This document shows positions 35,601 through 45,418 of a DNA stretch of 64,000 nt, piece by piece. The notes below the pieces were generated by a model. It was not told the origin of the DNA, ran no database searches, and saw only the letters and a program-made list of their open reading frames with translations. Where the stretch lies: positions 1,178,001-1,242,000 of the forward strand of contig NZ_FTPB01000004.1 of assembly GCF_900155595.1 (NCBI RefSeq). Direction: 5' to 3'. Position 1 is the first letter of the stretch. The number at the start of each line of letters is the position of its first letter. This DNA is from Actinomyces mediterranea (lineage in GTDB: Bacteria; Actinomycetota; Actinomycetes; Actinomycetales; Actinomycetaceae). Both the position numbers and the translations under genes were made by a program.

Positions 35601-38600
35601 TCGAACGGAAGAACGCAGAGCGCCCGCCCTCGCAGTGATCGGCGTACCAAGTGGCGAGGTCGGCGAGGGAGGCACCCGCACCGACGAATCCGCCGATGAG
35701 CACATCCGCGGTGTCGAGCTGGCCGGAGAAGACTCGGGCGAGATCCTCGCGGGCGAGCGCCCAGCGGTCGTCGAGGAGCACCGCGCGGCGCGGATCGAAC
35801 GCCGGGGTGACGGACTTGAGCCAACCGGCTCCCAGCTCCGCATCCACGGCGCGGACCAGGTTTCCCAAGTCCTCGGCCTCGGACGCCCGCGGCGCATCAT
35901 CGAGTCCGAGAGCGGCGAGCATGTCGCGGGCCTGAGCGGCGAGAATGCCATTGGCCCCGAGAATCTTCTCCGTCAATTCGGTCAGAGCCGCAGAATCGAC
36001 GACCCCGCCGCCCGCGGCTCCGCCGGACCCCGGCAGGGCGACCGACAGTCCCGCGTCGGCTGCGACGGCCGCAACCGCTGCATCGACGAGGGCGTCCGCC
36101 TCGGAGGCGGAGCCGACGGAGGCGGCCAGCGTCGTCAGGGAGCCCCCGCGGATGGAGTCGCCGTCGCGAGTACCCAGGAGGATCTGAGCGGAGACGCGAT
36201 CCGCCCAGCCCTGGCCGAGGGACCATGCGCCGGTGACGCGGTTCGCGACGTGCGACGCATTGAGTCCGGCGCCGCCGAGGAGCTTGCGCAGGCGCTGCGA
36301 CACAGCCTCGGCGAGGACGGGGCCGAATGCCCGGTAGGTCGCCGCAGTCGAATCGATGGTCGGCATGAGGGCGCCGATCGTCGCCTCGGCGGCGCCGTCG
36401 ATGGAGGGCACGCCGAGTTCGGCGGCCATGTCCATGAGGAGTTGGTTGCGCTTCGAGGAGACGCCGTTCGTCAAGGAGTCGACAGTATCGGAGTCGTCAA
36501 TCTGCTCGGTGCGGATCTTATTCGAGTAGGCGAGCAGGATGCGCACGGCTTCGGAGGCGCTCAGTGGCAGGTCGGGCACATCCGCGCCGGACACGGCATT
36601 CGCGTCGACGGGGGCCGGTGCCTCCGCGGGTACCGCCGCAGCAGCGGGAGCGACTCCGACGGGCGCCTCGGGCTCGGGCAGGGCCGGTGCGGCGGAGTCC
36701 GCCGCCTCCGCCGGAGCGTCCTCGGCCACGTCGAGGGGCGCTGCAACGGAATCTGAGGCGAGGACGCGGGCGGCGTCGCGCTCCACATTCCACACATCGA
36801 CGATGCGACCGGAGAACTCGGAGCGGGCCAGCGTCTTCTCCGCGAGATTCGCCAGCGTCGGTGCGGTGCCCAGGCCGACCTCGATGAAGCGCTCAACGCC
36901 CAGGCCGTGCTCGGAGTCAAAGAGGAGGGCCTGCGTCTCAATCCACCTGACGGGGGAGGCGAATTGCCACGCGAGCAGCTCGACGAGGAGCGTGCGCCCC
37001 GTCTGGGCGGGGCGGGCAGCCGCATTGTCCCAATCCTCGACGAGGGCGCGCACCGCCTCGGAGGGGACGACGTCGAGGATCGACTCGGCGAACGAGCGCG
37101 TCACCTCGAAGGGGCGGGCAACGAGGTTGGGGATGTAGCGCCCCACGAGAACATCGAGATTGATGTCCTCGGGGATCATCGCCTCCAGCTTGGCGCGGAA
37201 GGGGACGACGCCGTCGCGCAGCTTGATCGAATGGAAGGGCACGTCGATGCCGGGGATCAGCATGAACGGGCGGCGCCCGCCGACAGCCTCGGCACGGGCC
37301 TCGGCGTCGAGGCGGAGCGCCTCAAGGCCTGCGACCGTTCCCGCCACCGCGTACTGGGTGTCGGCGAGGTTGAAGTTGACGATCTGGAGGAATTCCCCGG
37401 ACGAAGCGGCGACCTCGTCCACATAGGCGCGCACATGCGCATCGTCGACGCCGAATTGGTTCGGGCGCAGGGCGCCGAGACGGTAGTTCGACTGGCCGCG
37501 CTCATCGCGCTCAACGAGGTGGTGCATCGCTGTTCCGCGCTGGAACACGATCCCGAGGACCTGCTCGAAGGGGAAGATCTCAGCACATGCGGCGAGCGCG
37601 TTGTACTCGCCGAGCGAGTGCCCCGCATAGAAGGCGCCGTCAACGAAGGCGCCGCGGGCCTTGAGGTCCTGAGTCTGGGCGTAGGCGAGGGTCGCAAGCG
37701 CCACCTGAGTGAACTGGGTGAGGTTGAGGACGCCGTCGGGGTGGCGCAGAACCTCACCGCCTAGGCGCAGTTCCTTCGGGTTGTCGGCGACGATCGCGCG
37801 GATGGAGAAGCCGAGCTCGTTGCGTGTGTAACGGTCGGCGCGCTCCCACACGTCGCGAATTGCGGGGGTCATGGACTCCATGCCCATGCCGGGGCGCTGG
37901 ATGCCCTGCCCGGGGTAGGCGTAGGCGGTGACGGGTGCCTTGGTGATGGCGCGCCCGATAGACACGACCTCGCCATTGACGCGGCAGGTCGCCTCCAGAA
38001 CGAGGCGCCCGGCGGAGGTGCCGACCCTGTCGACGGTGATCTCCACGTCGTCTCTCAGATCCACCATGCCGTGCATCTGATACGACCATCCCTCAATGGT
38101 GAGCTTCGGGGTCTTAACGGAGCGGATGACACCCGCGCGGGCGGGACTGTCGATCGCGGATGCGTCAGAGGCCTCGATGAGGTGCTGAGCGGTGGCGGAC
38201 AGCCACATGCCGTGCACGAGCGGCGCATGCAGGCCCGACAGGCCCGCTGCGGCGGCGGAGGTGTGGATCGGGTTGAAGTCGCCGGACACATTCGCGAAGG
38301 CCGTCATATCCGCGGGCGCGGTGACGGTGGCGCGGCGGATGAAGGAGCGCGGGGTGTCGGTGATTTCGACGCCGGGCGCGAAGGAGGGAGCTGCACTGGG
38401 CGGCTGGGTGGAGCCGACGCGCCCGCGAATCGCGAAGCGCTCCGTCAGATGCGCGAAGACTGCGCCCTCGCAAGAGAGTTCCAATTCGACGCGGACGACG
38501 CGACCGGCGCTGGACTCGGCGAGTTCCGCACAGCGCGAAACGACGTCCACATGGGATCCCGCAGCGGGCAGGTCGGATTCGAGGACGACCGTGTGATCAA

Positions 38601-41600
38601 GGTGGACCGCGTTGACGAGACCCTCAATGACGGGGATGCCCTCATAGGTCGCGGTGCCCAGAGCCGTGTAGATCGCGGGCCAACACGGGCCGACGAGGGC
38701 GTCGGGGACGATGTCGGTCAGTGCGGCGCGCAGCGCCCCACCGGTGACGGCGCCGTGGGCGCGACCCAGTTCGGCGGACAGGGTGAAGGAATCGGTGACG
38801 GTCCCGAAGCCGCTGTCGGGGCTCACCTGCGGCATCTTCTCGATGCGGTCGCCGTTGACGGTCGTAGTCCCCACGCCTGCGGCTCCTGCCAGCAGGTCGT
38901 AGGCGGACACGCCCAGGCGCGCCATGTCAACGACCGGAACGCCGCCGGTCGCGCATGCGTCGGTGATGAGCAGCGGGATGAGGATCTCGCGTACCGCATG
39001 GGGGGCGTCGTCTCCAAGGGAATCCCACGGGGTCTCACAGTGGATGAGGATCCCGACACTGGGGCCGTCAGCCCCGTCCTCGATACTGATCGACGCGGAG
39101 TCGGGCATGATGTAGGCGGGATTCGCCACGAGGTTGCCTGCCCATTCAATCGAGGGGACCGCGCGCACGAATGCTTCGACACTGTCGGCATTGGCGAAGC
39201 GGGACCACACGGGGCGCGCCTGGGTGCCCCGAGCCTGCAGGTCCTCGACGACGGCCGCTTCGAATCGGGCGAAGAGTTCACCGACCGGCTCATCCACACG
39301 GTCGATGCCCGCGACGGAACGGGGGCCTGGGATGATGCGCACGGAGTCCGCGTCGAAGCGGGCATCCTGCGCCTGCCAGAGGGTGTCGGTGCCCCACCAG
39401 CGCGCCAGATCCGCGTCAAGTGCGGGGACGAAGGGCATCGGCTTGTGGTGCTTGCGGCACAGGTTCGTGAACCATGCGGCGTCGGCTGCGCACACGGGGG
39501 TCGTCGCCGCCTGCGGGTAGGCCTCCAGGAGGCGCTCCAGGGCCGCGGGCGCGTCGTCAATGGCGGAGGTGTCGGCGAAGAGGGTCGGGATCTGACCGTG
39601 GTCCGCATCCGACAGGCGCGCTTCGACGCGGTGGAACAGGTCGAGGACCCGGTCCGCCCACGTCCAGTCCGCCCACGGGAATGACAGGTCGACCACTCGG
39701 GTCACCCACTGCGCATAAGTCATCTCTTCGACGTCGCCGAAGTAGGGCTTCGCGGTCTTCGCGAGGGCCTCGATGATCTCATCGCGGCGCGCCGTGATCG
39801 CCTCGAGGTCGGTTCCGACCTCGTGAATGAGGCGGGAGGCCCGCGACGAGGAGTTCTCAATCTCGTGCATATCCGCGTCAAGGTGGGACAGACCGGAGGT
39901 CATGCCGCCGTTCGCGTCCCCGACGCCGACCCAGCCATTGCCGCCGACACCGGGGGTCTCGACGAGGAGCTTCTTGACCTGCGGGGAGGTGCGCGCTTCC
40001 AGGGTCGCCATTGCCGCAGTCCCCACGAGGACGGCGTCGACGGGCATGAGGGCGCGGCCGTGGGCGAGCGCCCAGGTACCGGTGATGAACTTCGCGGCAT
40101 CCACGGGGCGGCCGATGCCGCCGCCGACTGCGAGCACCACATTGGGGGTCTCGCGGATCCTCGCGTAGGTCGCCAGGAGCAGATCGTCGAGGTCCTCCCA
40201 CGAGTGGTGTCCGCCCGAGTGGCCGTCTTCGACCTGGATGATGAGGGTGAACTGAGGGTTGTCCTCGGCGATGTCGAGGGCTTGGTGGATCTGGTCGACG
40301 GTGCCGGGCTTGAGGCACACGTATTCGAAGCCGTCGGCCTTGAGCGAGGAGATGAGTTCCCTCGCTTCGTCGAGTTCGGGGATTCCGGCGGCGATCGTCA
40401 CCGCGTCGATCGGGGAGCCCGCGCGGCGCGCCTTCGGGACGATCTTCGTGACGCCGAACTGCAGGTTCCACATGAAGCGGTCGAAGAACATGGTGTTGAA
40501 ACCGGCGGTGCGCCCCGGTTCGAGGAGGTCCTCCAAACTTCGGCGGTTCTCGGTGAACACCTCTTCGGAGTACTGGCCGCCGCCGGCCATCTCCGCCCAG
40601 TTCCCTGCGTTCGCCGCCGCTGCGACGATCTCGGGGGACACGGTGGTGGGGGTCATGCCGGGCAGGATGATCGGGGACTTGCCGGTCAGGCGAGTGAACG
40701 CAGTATCCACGACGATCCTCCCGTCGGGGAGGGCGACGAGCCTGGGGGCGAAGTCCTTCCAATCCACTGCGGGTTCGATGACATGGCCGGGGGTGTCCAG
40801 GCGCATGCGTGCATCGAAGGTGGAGGCGTCAACGACCTGCGTGCCCGTTCCAAGCAGCAGCGGTGCGGTCAGGCGCCCCACCATCGGGGTCGGACCGAGG
40901 TCGAGGAAGTAGACGACCCCGGCTTCGCGGGCCCGTTCCACCTGCTCATCCCAGCGGGTCGGATGCGACAGGATGCGCGCGGCGAGGTCGAGCGCCCAGT
41001 CGGCGTTGATCCGCTTACCGGCGGCGTTGATCCGCTCGATCCACTGACCGACGAGGTCGAGGGCGGGCGCGAGGAGGGGGGAGTGGAAGGGAGCGCCGAT
41101 GGGCAGCCAGTCGAATGCCGGCTCGTAGGGGGCGCCGCCGCGACGGTGCGCTTCGAGTTCACGGGTGTAGGCGGCGACGCGGGAGGTGATGCGCTCGCGG
41201 ACCGTGTCGAGTTCCTCCGCGCGCCCCGACAGCACGAATGCCTGCGGACCGTTGACGACGCCGACGGACACGGAGTCGAGTCCCTCGCGGGCGGTTTCGA
41301 TGAAATCGGCGGGAACACTGCGCACCGCGAGCATCGGGGTCTTGCCCGCGCGCGGCGTCACGCCCTCGATGAAAGCTGTGTGCTGGGCGGCTGTTCCGAT
41401 GAGGATCGCGAGGGCGATGATGGCATGGATCGTGTCCGTGTCGGACTCGATGTAGGCGCGAGCGAGGTCGGCACCGAGCAGCCCCTGGGAGTGACCGAGG
41501 ATCGCCGTCGGCTGCGAGGAGTGCAGGTCGAGTTCACTCTGATCGAGGTCGAGGAGGGCCGCGAGCTGGGTGAGGACGATGCCGGGGCCCGACACTGCGG

Positions 41601-41856
41601 GGGCGGAGTCGCCCTCGGCGGCGCCGTTGGCGGCGAGGATCGCGTCGAGCTGGTCGGATGCGCCGGGAGCGTGGGTGAGCAGGTCGAGGCCGACGGGGGC
41701 GAGGAGGCTCCGAGCGGCGTCGAGGTCGGCGTGCAGACGCTTCGCCTGGGACTCCATGGTGAGGGCCCTCTCGAGGCCGGGGCGCCATGCGGAGCCCTGG
41801 CCGCCGAGCATGAGCGCGTAGTGGGAGTCGAGGGTGGACAGGAATGAGGCAGTCAT
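32692..41856 (-). CDS. fas: Type I fatty acid synthase (single polypeptide)
   Basis: 3054 aa. It makes long-chain acyl-CoA from acetyl-CoA, malonyl-CoA and NADPH in the cytosol. Domain order, from visible motifs: acyltransferase (ILGHSQG, ~118); FMN enoyl reductase (GMTPTTVSPEIVAAAANAGN, ~402); MaoC-like dehydratase (DFNPIHTSA, ~1195); malonyl/palmitoyl transferase (YAGHSLGEYNALAA, ~1415); carrier region with the likely phosphopantetheine Ser in GVSSKRNQLLMD (~1802); ketoreductase (DVALVTGAAPRSIAAALVAR, ~2104); ketosynthase with Cys in GACATAAVS (~2704) and later KHDTSTKANDPNE and TGHAKGGAA. This is the fused alpha-beta order of actinobacterial FAS-I. An Ala/Pro/Glu-rich linker precedes the carrier. 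All catalytic motifs are intact. It lies 47 bases after the carboxylase beta gene. Confidence 0.97.
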   Translation of the reverse strand: MTASFLSTLDSHYALMLGGQGSAWRPGLERALTMESQAKRLHADLDAARSLLAPVGLDLLTHAPGASDQLDAILAANGAAEGDSAPAVSGPGIVLTQLAALLDLDQSELDLHSSQPTAILGHSQGLLGADLARAYIESDTDTIHAIIALAILIGTAAQHTAFIEGVTPRAGKTPMLAVRSVPADFIETAREGLDSVSVGVVNGPQAFVLSGRAEELDTVRERITSRVAAYTRELEAHRRGGAPYEPAFDWLPIGAPFHSPLLAPALDLVGQWIERINAAGKRINADWALDLAARILSHPTRWDEQVERAREAGVVYFLDLGPTPMVGRLTAPLLLGTGTQVVDASTFDARMRLDTPGHVIEPAVDWKDFAPRLVALPDGRIVVDTAFTRLTGKSPIILPGMTPTTVSPEIVAAAANAGNWAEMAGGGQYSEEVFTENRRSLEDLLEPGRTAGFNTMFFDRFMWNLQFGVTKIVPKARRAGSPIDAVTIAAGIPELDEARELISSLKADGFEYVCLKPGTVDQIHQALDIAEDNPQFTLIIQVEDGHSGGHHSWEDLDDLLLATYARIRETPNVVLAVGGGIGRPVDAAKFITGTWALAHGRALMPVDAVLVGTAAMATLEARTSPQVKKLLVETPGVGGNGWVGVGDANGGMTSGLSHLDADMHEIENSSSRASRLIHEVGTDLEAITARRDEIIEALAKTAKPYFGDVEEMTYAQWVTRVVDLSFPWADWTWADRVLDLFHRVEARLSDADHGQIPTLFADTSAIDDAPAALERLLEAYPQAATTPVCAADAAWFTNLCRKHHKPMPFVPALDADLARWWGTDTLWQAQDARFDADSVRIIPGPRSVAGIDRVDEPVGELFARFEAAVVEDLQARGTQARPVWSRFANADSVEAFVRAVPSIEWAGNLVANPAYIMPDSASISIEDGADGPSVGILIHCETPWDSLGDDAPHAVREILIPLLITDACATGGVPVVDMARLGVSAYDLLAGAAGVGTTTVNGDRIEKMPQVSPDSGFGTVTDSFTLSAELGRAHGAVTGGALRAALTDIVPDALVGPCWPAIYTALGTATYEGIPVIEGLVNAVHLDHTVVLESDLPAAGSHVDVVSRCAELAESSAGRVVRVELELSCEGAVFAHLTERFAIRGRVGSTQPPSAAPSFAPGVEITDTPRSFIRRATVTAPADMTAFANVSGDFNPIHTSAAAAGLSGLHAPLVHGMWLSATAQHLIEASDASAIDSPARAGVIRSVKTPKLTIEGWSYQMHGMVDLRDDVEITVDRVGTSAGRLVLEATCRVNGEVVSIGRAITKAPVTAYAYPGQGIQRPGMGMESMTPAIRDVWERADRYTRNELGFSIRAIVADNPKELRLGGEVLRHPDGVLNLTQFTQVALATLAYAQTQDLKARGAFVDGAFYAGHSLGEYNALAACAEIFPFEQVLGIVFQRGTAMHHLVERDERGQSNYRLGALRPNQFGVDDAHVRAYVDEVAASSGEFLQIVNFNLADTQYAVAGTVAGLEALRLDAEARAEAVGGRRPFMLIPGIDVPFHSIKLRDGVVPFRAKLEAMIPEDINLDVLVGRYIPNLVARPFEVTRSFAESILDVVPSEAVRALVEDWDNAAARPAQTGRTLLVELLAWQFASPVRWIETQALLFDSEHGLGVERFIEVGLGTAPTLANLAEKTLARSEFSGRIVDVWNVERDAARVLASDSVAAPLDVAEDAPAEAADSAAPALPEPEAPVGVAPAAAAVPAEAPAPVDANAVSGADVPDLPLSASEAVRILLAYSNKIRTEQIDDSDTVDSLTNGVSSKRNQLLMDMAAELGVPSIDGAAEATIGALMPTIDSTAATYRAFGPVLAEAVSQRLRKLLGGAGLNASHVANRVTGAWSLGQGWADRVSAQILLGTRDGDSIRGGSLTTLAASVGSASEADALVDAAVAAVAADAGLSVALPGSGGAAGGGVVDSAALTELTEKILGANGILAAQARDMLAALGLDDAPRASEAEDLGNLVRAVDAELGAGWLKSVTPAFDPRRAVLLDDRWALAREDLARVFSGQLDTADVLIGGFVGAGASLADLATWYADHCEGGRSAFFRSIAAATLREPTGEFIGDVALVTGAAPRSIAAALVARLLEGGATVIMTSSRVDDARLAFAKDLYRRHASIGAALWLVPANMASLRDVDSLISWVSTEQTETSGAQTIVSKPALLPTLFFPFAAPPVMGLVGSDPHGAMAQERLLLWSVERSISQLAALDVSTAVGHRVHVILPGSPNRGIFGGDGAYAEAKAAFDTIVNKWGNERGWPERISIAHPRIGWVKGTSLMGGNDILVPAAEAAGVHVFTTDEIADRLICLASREARSEAAKTPLDADLTGGLADAGLDLPALAAAERARAQSQPAAIEQSNEAMIATLPNLVHARLADRLEWGEVAAPLDDQIVIVGVGEVSAWGSGRTRREAENADSVIDLTAAGVLELAWMMGLLHWAETPSAGWYDQAGNPVAEEEVYNRFRDEVIARSGIRRLSDDSTLIDGGSDDVATVYLASDQVFAALSEEDAAAYAAADPTHTSTWFDPVRGEWMVRKNAGSAVRVPRRATLSRSVGGQMPDDFDPAKWGIPASMIEALDRVAVWNLVTAVDAFISSGFSPAELLRAVHPADVSSTQGTGIGGMESLRQVFLDRFLGEDRPQDILQEALPNVVAAHTMQSYVGGYGQMIHPVGACATAAVSIEEGVDKIRLGKSDFVVAGGIDDISVESLTGFGDMNATAESAALYARGISERHFSRAGDRRRAGFLEAQGGGTVLLTRGSVAADMGLPVLGVVAYVRSFADGAHTSIPAPGIGAMAAGRGGASSQYARALADLGVSADDVAVVSKHDTSTKANDPNEADLHSALSAALGRTPGNPLYVISQKTVTGHAKGGAAVFQTAGLLDVFRDQVIPGNRALDCLDPEMKPFTPLTWLRRPLDMTASPVRAGVLTSLGFGHVSALVALVHPSAFETALEAQRGADAAASWRSRAAERVSEGRTRLEHAMMGRIALFEPIEGRRLPAGVAHEAEAALLLDPRARLGDDGVYGA

Positions 41857-41903
41857 GAATGTGTTCCGTTTCGGTGAGAAGAGGGGGGATGTCGGGGCGG
41901 GCG

Positions 41904-43505
41904 CTACATGGGCGCGTTGTCGTGGACCTTGGGGCTGTGGACGCTCCGATCCTTGTGGGCGAGGAGGACGAGGGATCGGGCGATCGCCTCGCGCGTGCGC
42001 CCCGGTTCGATGAGTCCGTCGAGCTGACCGCCTCGCAGGGACAGATTTGGGTTGACGGAGTGCTTCTCGTACAGAGCCTGGTAGTGGGCGCGCTGTTCGG
42101 CGACATTGCGCCCCGCTTTGCCCGCTTCGGCGAGTTGGCGGCGGAAGACGATGTCGACGGCTCCCTCAGATCCCATGACGGCGATCTGGCTCGACGGCCA
42201 TGAGAAATTGACGTCCGCGCCCAGGGACTTCGAGCCCATGACGATGTAGGCGCCGCCGAAGGCCTTGCGAATGATGATCGTGACGAGGGGGACATTCGCT
42301 GTCGCGTAGGCGGTGATGAGTTTCGCGCCGCGACGGATGATGCCCGCCCGCTCCTGCTCCGAACCAGGCCTGTATCCGGGCACGTCGACAAGGGTGACGA
42401 CCGGCAGTCCGAAAGCGTCGCAGAATTGGACGAAGCGAGCGGCCTTCTCCGAGGCGTCCACGTCGAGCGTCCCTGCGTCGGCGAGCGGCTGGGAGGCGAC
42501 GATTCCTGCGGGCCTGCCCTCGAAGCTCGCGAAACCGATGAGGACCGACGGGGCGAAGAGGGGCTGGACCTCGAGGAACTCCTCGTTATCCGCGATCGCC
42601 TCGATAACCTCGACCATGTCATAGGCCTGCTTGGGGGATTCGGGGACGAGGTCGCCCACGAGGTGGGCGTTCGGCGGAGTGCAGGTGAGCGGGTCGAACT
42701 CGTAGACCGGAGGGGCTTCTTCACAGTGCGAGGGCAGGTAGGACAAGAGGGTGCGCGCATAGTCGAGCGCCTCGTCCTCGTCCTCGGCGAGGAAGTGGGC
42801 GACACCGGAGATCGTATTGTGCAGGTCCCCGCCTCCCAAGTCTTCGGCGGCGATGTCCTCGCCGGTGGCGGCTTTGACGACGGAGGGGCCGGTGACGAAC
42901 ATGTACGACGACTTCTTCGTCATGATGATGAAGTCGGTGAGCGCCGGCCCGTAGACAGCTCCCCCGGCGCAGGGGCCGAGGATCACGGAGATCTGCGGCA
43001 CCACGCCAGAGCATTCGGTGATCTTCTTGAAGATCCTGCCGTACTGTGCCAGAGCCGTGACCCCCTCCTGGATGCGCGCGCCGCCCGAGTCGAGGAGCGC
43101 GATGATCGGGATCCTCAAACTGAGTGCGCGGTCCATGAGTTGGAGGATCTTGTCGCCCTCCACCTGTCCGAGGGTGCCGCCCTGGACGGAGAAGTCCTGG
43201 GAGTACACGGCGACCGGACGCGAGTCGATGGTCCCGACACCGGTAATGACGGCAGAGCCGAGCGCCCCCTTCTCAATGTCGCCTCCTGCGAAGCGGTTCA
43301 CTTCGAAGAAGGAGCCCTCGTCGAGGAGGGAGGCGATGCGCTCGCGGGCGGTCTGACGGCCGTGGGGGTGCTGGCGGGCGCGTGCGCGCTCCTCCGCGGC
43401 GGCGACGACTTCGTGGTTGCGCTCCACGAAGTTCGCGCGCGACACCATATCCTCGTCATCAATCGGGTCGAACGGCGATGCGCCGCCAATGCTGTCGGTA
43501 CTCAT
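41904..43505 (-). CDS. Acyl-CoA (acetyl/propionyl-CoA) carboxylase beta subunit
   Basis: 533 aa. The carboxyltransferase of an actinobacterial acyl-CoA carboxylase, AccD type. GRQTARERIASLLDEGSFFE opens the N-half; IIALLDSGGARIQEGV and GPCAGGAVYGPALTDF form the first oxyanion site. The second is PGYRPGSEQERAGIIRRGAK with KAFGGAYIVMGSK, and the C-terminus is RHQHPK-like but shortened. Its start overlaps the alpha-subunit stop as ATGA. Placed directly before fas, it most likely makes malonyl-CoA. Confidence 0.92.
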   Translation of the reverse strand: MSTDSIGGASPFDPIDDEDMVSRANFVERNHEVVAAAEERARARQHPHGRQTARERIASLLDEGSFFEVNRFAGGDIEKGALGSAVITGVGTIDSRPVAVYSQDFSVQGGTLGQVEGDKILQLMDRALSLRIPIIALLDSGGARIQEGVTALAQYGRIFKKITECSGVVPQISVILGPCAGGAVYGPALTDFIIMTKKSSYMFVTGPSVVKAATGEDIAAEDLGGGDLHNTISGVAHFLAEDEDEALDYARTLLSYLPSHCEEAPPVYEFDPLTCTPPNAHLVGDLVPESPKQAYDMVEVIEAIADNEEFLEVQPLFAPSVLIGFASFEGRPAGIVASQPLADAGTLDVDASEKAARFVQFCDAFGLPVVTLVDVPGYRPGSEQERAGIIRRGAKLITAYATANVPLVTIIIRKAFGGAYIVMGSKSLGADVNFSWPSSQIAVMGSEGAVDIVFRRQLAEAGKAGRNVAEQRAHYQALYEKHSVNPNLSLRGGQLDGLIEPGRTREAIARSLVLLAHKDRSVHSPKVHDNAPM

Positions 43506-45418
43506 GCGTCCTCCTTCGCGGGTGTTGCCGTGATGAGCAGGTCTCCGGTTTTGACGGTGTCCCCTGCGCTGACGTGGATGGCGGTGACGACTCCCGGCGC
43601 GGCGGCGAGGATGGGCTTCTCCATCTTCATCGACTCCAGGACCGCGACGAGGTCGCCCTCGGCGATGCTCTGACCGACCTTGCAGGTGATGCGGACGACG
43701 GTCGCCTGGATCGGCGCGGTGATCGACGGACCGGCCACGGCTCCTCCCGCCCCAAAGCTCTTGCGTCCGGACTTGCGAAGGATCTGTCGGCGCACCGGAG
43801 TCGGTGTTCCCGGCGCCTCGACGCGCTGGCGCCCGAACAGGCCCATGGGGACTTTGAGGGTCGTCCGCTTGCCGTCGAGTTCGATCGTGAAGGACTCCAT
43901 GGCGTCCGGCGCGTCCGGCGCTGCGGGTACGGGCTGCGTCGTCGACGACAGGTTCGCCTTCACCTCATCGAGGAGGGCGAGGTCCTCCATCCACTTCGTG
44001 TACACGGCGAAAGGGTGTGAGTCGTGCGGCCAGCGCGCGACGTGCTCGGGCTCGTTCGCGTCTGCGGCGCGCCCGGCGAAGGGCGAGTCGGGGCCCGCGA
44101 AGTCCGGGTGCGTGATGATGCGGCTCAACAGCGGCGAGGACGTGGGCAGTCCCTCGACTGTGAATTCGTCGATGGCGCGGGCCAGTCTCGCCAGCGCGAT
44201 CGCCCTCGTCGCACCGGAGACGATGAGCTTGGCGACGAGGGAGTCGAATTGGGAGCCGATGGAGTCCCCGTCCCTGATGAAGGAGTCGACGCGCACACCG
44301 GGGCCTCCCGGCCAGTTGATGCGGGTGATGGTGCCGGTGGCGGGCATGAGGTCGTTGGCGGGATCCTCCGAGGTGATCCGGACTTCGAAGGCGTGTCCGC
44401 GCGGTGCGGGCAACTCGCAGAGGGGCTCGCCCTGGGCGATCCTCAGTTGCTCCATGACGAGGTCGATGCCCGCGACCTCTTCGGACACCGTGTGCTCGAC
44501 CTGGAGGCGGGGATTGACTTCGAGGAAGTAAACGTGGGCGTCACCGGTGACGAGGAACTCACAGGTGCCCACGCCGATGTAATCGACGGCGTCGAAGAGG
44601 GCCTTCGAGTAGGTGCGAATGGCCTCATCGACCCCGACGGGCAGATGAGGGGCGGGCGCTTCTTCGACGACCTTCTGATTGCGGCGCTGGACCGAGCAGT
44701 CCCTGGTCGTCACGACGGTGAAGGAGCCCGCTTCGTCGCGCATGCACTGCGTTTCCACGTGGCGCCCCTGCATCACCATTTTCTCCACGAAGCAGCCGTC
44801 GAGGGCGGCGGCGGATTCCAGGTCGGCGATGAAGCGCCGGGCGGCCTCGTCGTCGTCGATGCGGGTGATGCCGCGTCCGCCCCCAGCGTCCGCGCGCTTG
44901 ACGAGGATCGGGTAGCCGTGGCGGCGTGCGAAGGACACGAGGTGGCCGCGCGCCTCGTCGAGGGAGGCGGGAAGGGGGCCGCCGGGTATAACGGGGACAG
45001 TGGAGGAGGCGGCGATGGTGCGCGCGGAGATCTTGTCTCCGAGTCGGCGGATCGCCTCTGACGAGGGGCCGATCCACGTCAGTCCGGCGCGTTCAACGGC
45101 GCGCGCGAAGTCGGCGTCCTCGGAGAGGAAGCCGTAGCCGGGGTGGATCGCGTCGGCACCGGACTTCTTCGCCGCCGCGAGGATCGCCTCGAAGGACAGG
45201 TAGGTGTCGGCGGGGGAGTCGGAGCCGAGGGAGAGTGCCTCATCGGCGAGGTCGCACGCTTGAGACAGCATATCCGCATCCGAGTAGACGGCGACGGTGG
45301 AGATTCCCATGTCGCGGGCGGAGCGGATGACGCGGACGGCGATCTCGCCGCGGTTGGCGATGAGGAGCTTGCGGATGGGGCGGCGACGCGAGCCGGTGAA
45401 CGGTAGTCGGAGCCTCAT
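43502..45418 (-). CDS. Acyl-CoA carboxylase alpha subunit (biotin carboxylase plus biotin carrier)
   Basis: 638 aa. Residues ~15-460 are the biotin carboxylase: KLLIANRGEIAVRVIRSARD, AIHPGYGFLSEDADFA, ILVKRADAGGGRGITRIDD (ATP grasp) and YFLEVNPRLQVEHTVSE. A linker of about 90 residues leads to the biotin carrier, with biotin on the Lys of VLESMKMEKPI (~605). The start has GGAGGG upstream and overlaps the birA stop. It supplies carboxybiotin to the beta subunit. Confidence 0.95.
   Translation of the reverse strand: MRLRLPFTGSRRRPIRKLLIANRGEIAVRVIRSARDMGISTVAVYSDADMLSQACDLADEALSLGSDSPADTYLSFEAILAAAKKSGADAIHPGYGFLSEDADFARAVERAGLTWIGPSSEAIRRLGDKISARTIAASSTVPVIPGGPLPASLDEARGHLVSFARRHGYPILVKRADAGGGRGITRIDDDEAARRFIADLESAAALDGCFVEKMVMQGRHVETQCMRDEAGSFTVVTTRDCSVQRRNQKVVEEAPAPHLPVGVDEAIRTYSKALFDAVDYIGVGTCEFLVTGDAHVYFLEVNPRLQVEHTVSEEVAGIDLVMEQLRIAQGEPLCELPAPRGHAFEVRITSEDPANDLMPATGTITRINWPGGPGVRVDSFIRDGDSIGSQFDSLVAKLIVSGATRAIALARLARAIDEFTVEGLPTSSPLLSRIITHPDFAGPDSPFAGRAADANEPEHVARWPHDSHPFAVYTKWMEDLALLDEVKANLSSTTQPVPAAPDAPDAMESFTIELDGKRTTLKVPMGLFGRQRVEAPGTPTPVRRQILRKSGRKSFGAGGAVAGPSITAPIQATVVRITCKVGQSIAEGDLVAVLESMKMEKPILAAAPGVVTAIHVSAGDTVKTGDLLITATPAKEDA

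Noticed and set aside
39823-41847. Plus-strand ORF (674 codons) antisense to the start of fas
   Set aside because: A G+C third-position shadow; the minus strand encodes the acyltransferase and enoyl reductase domains.
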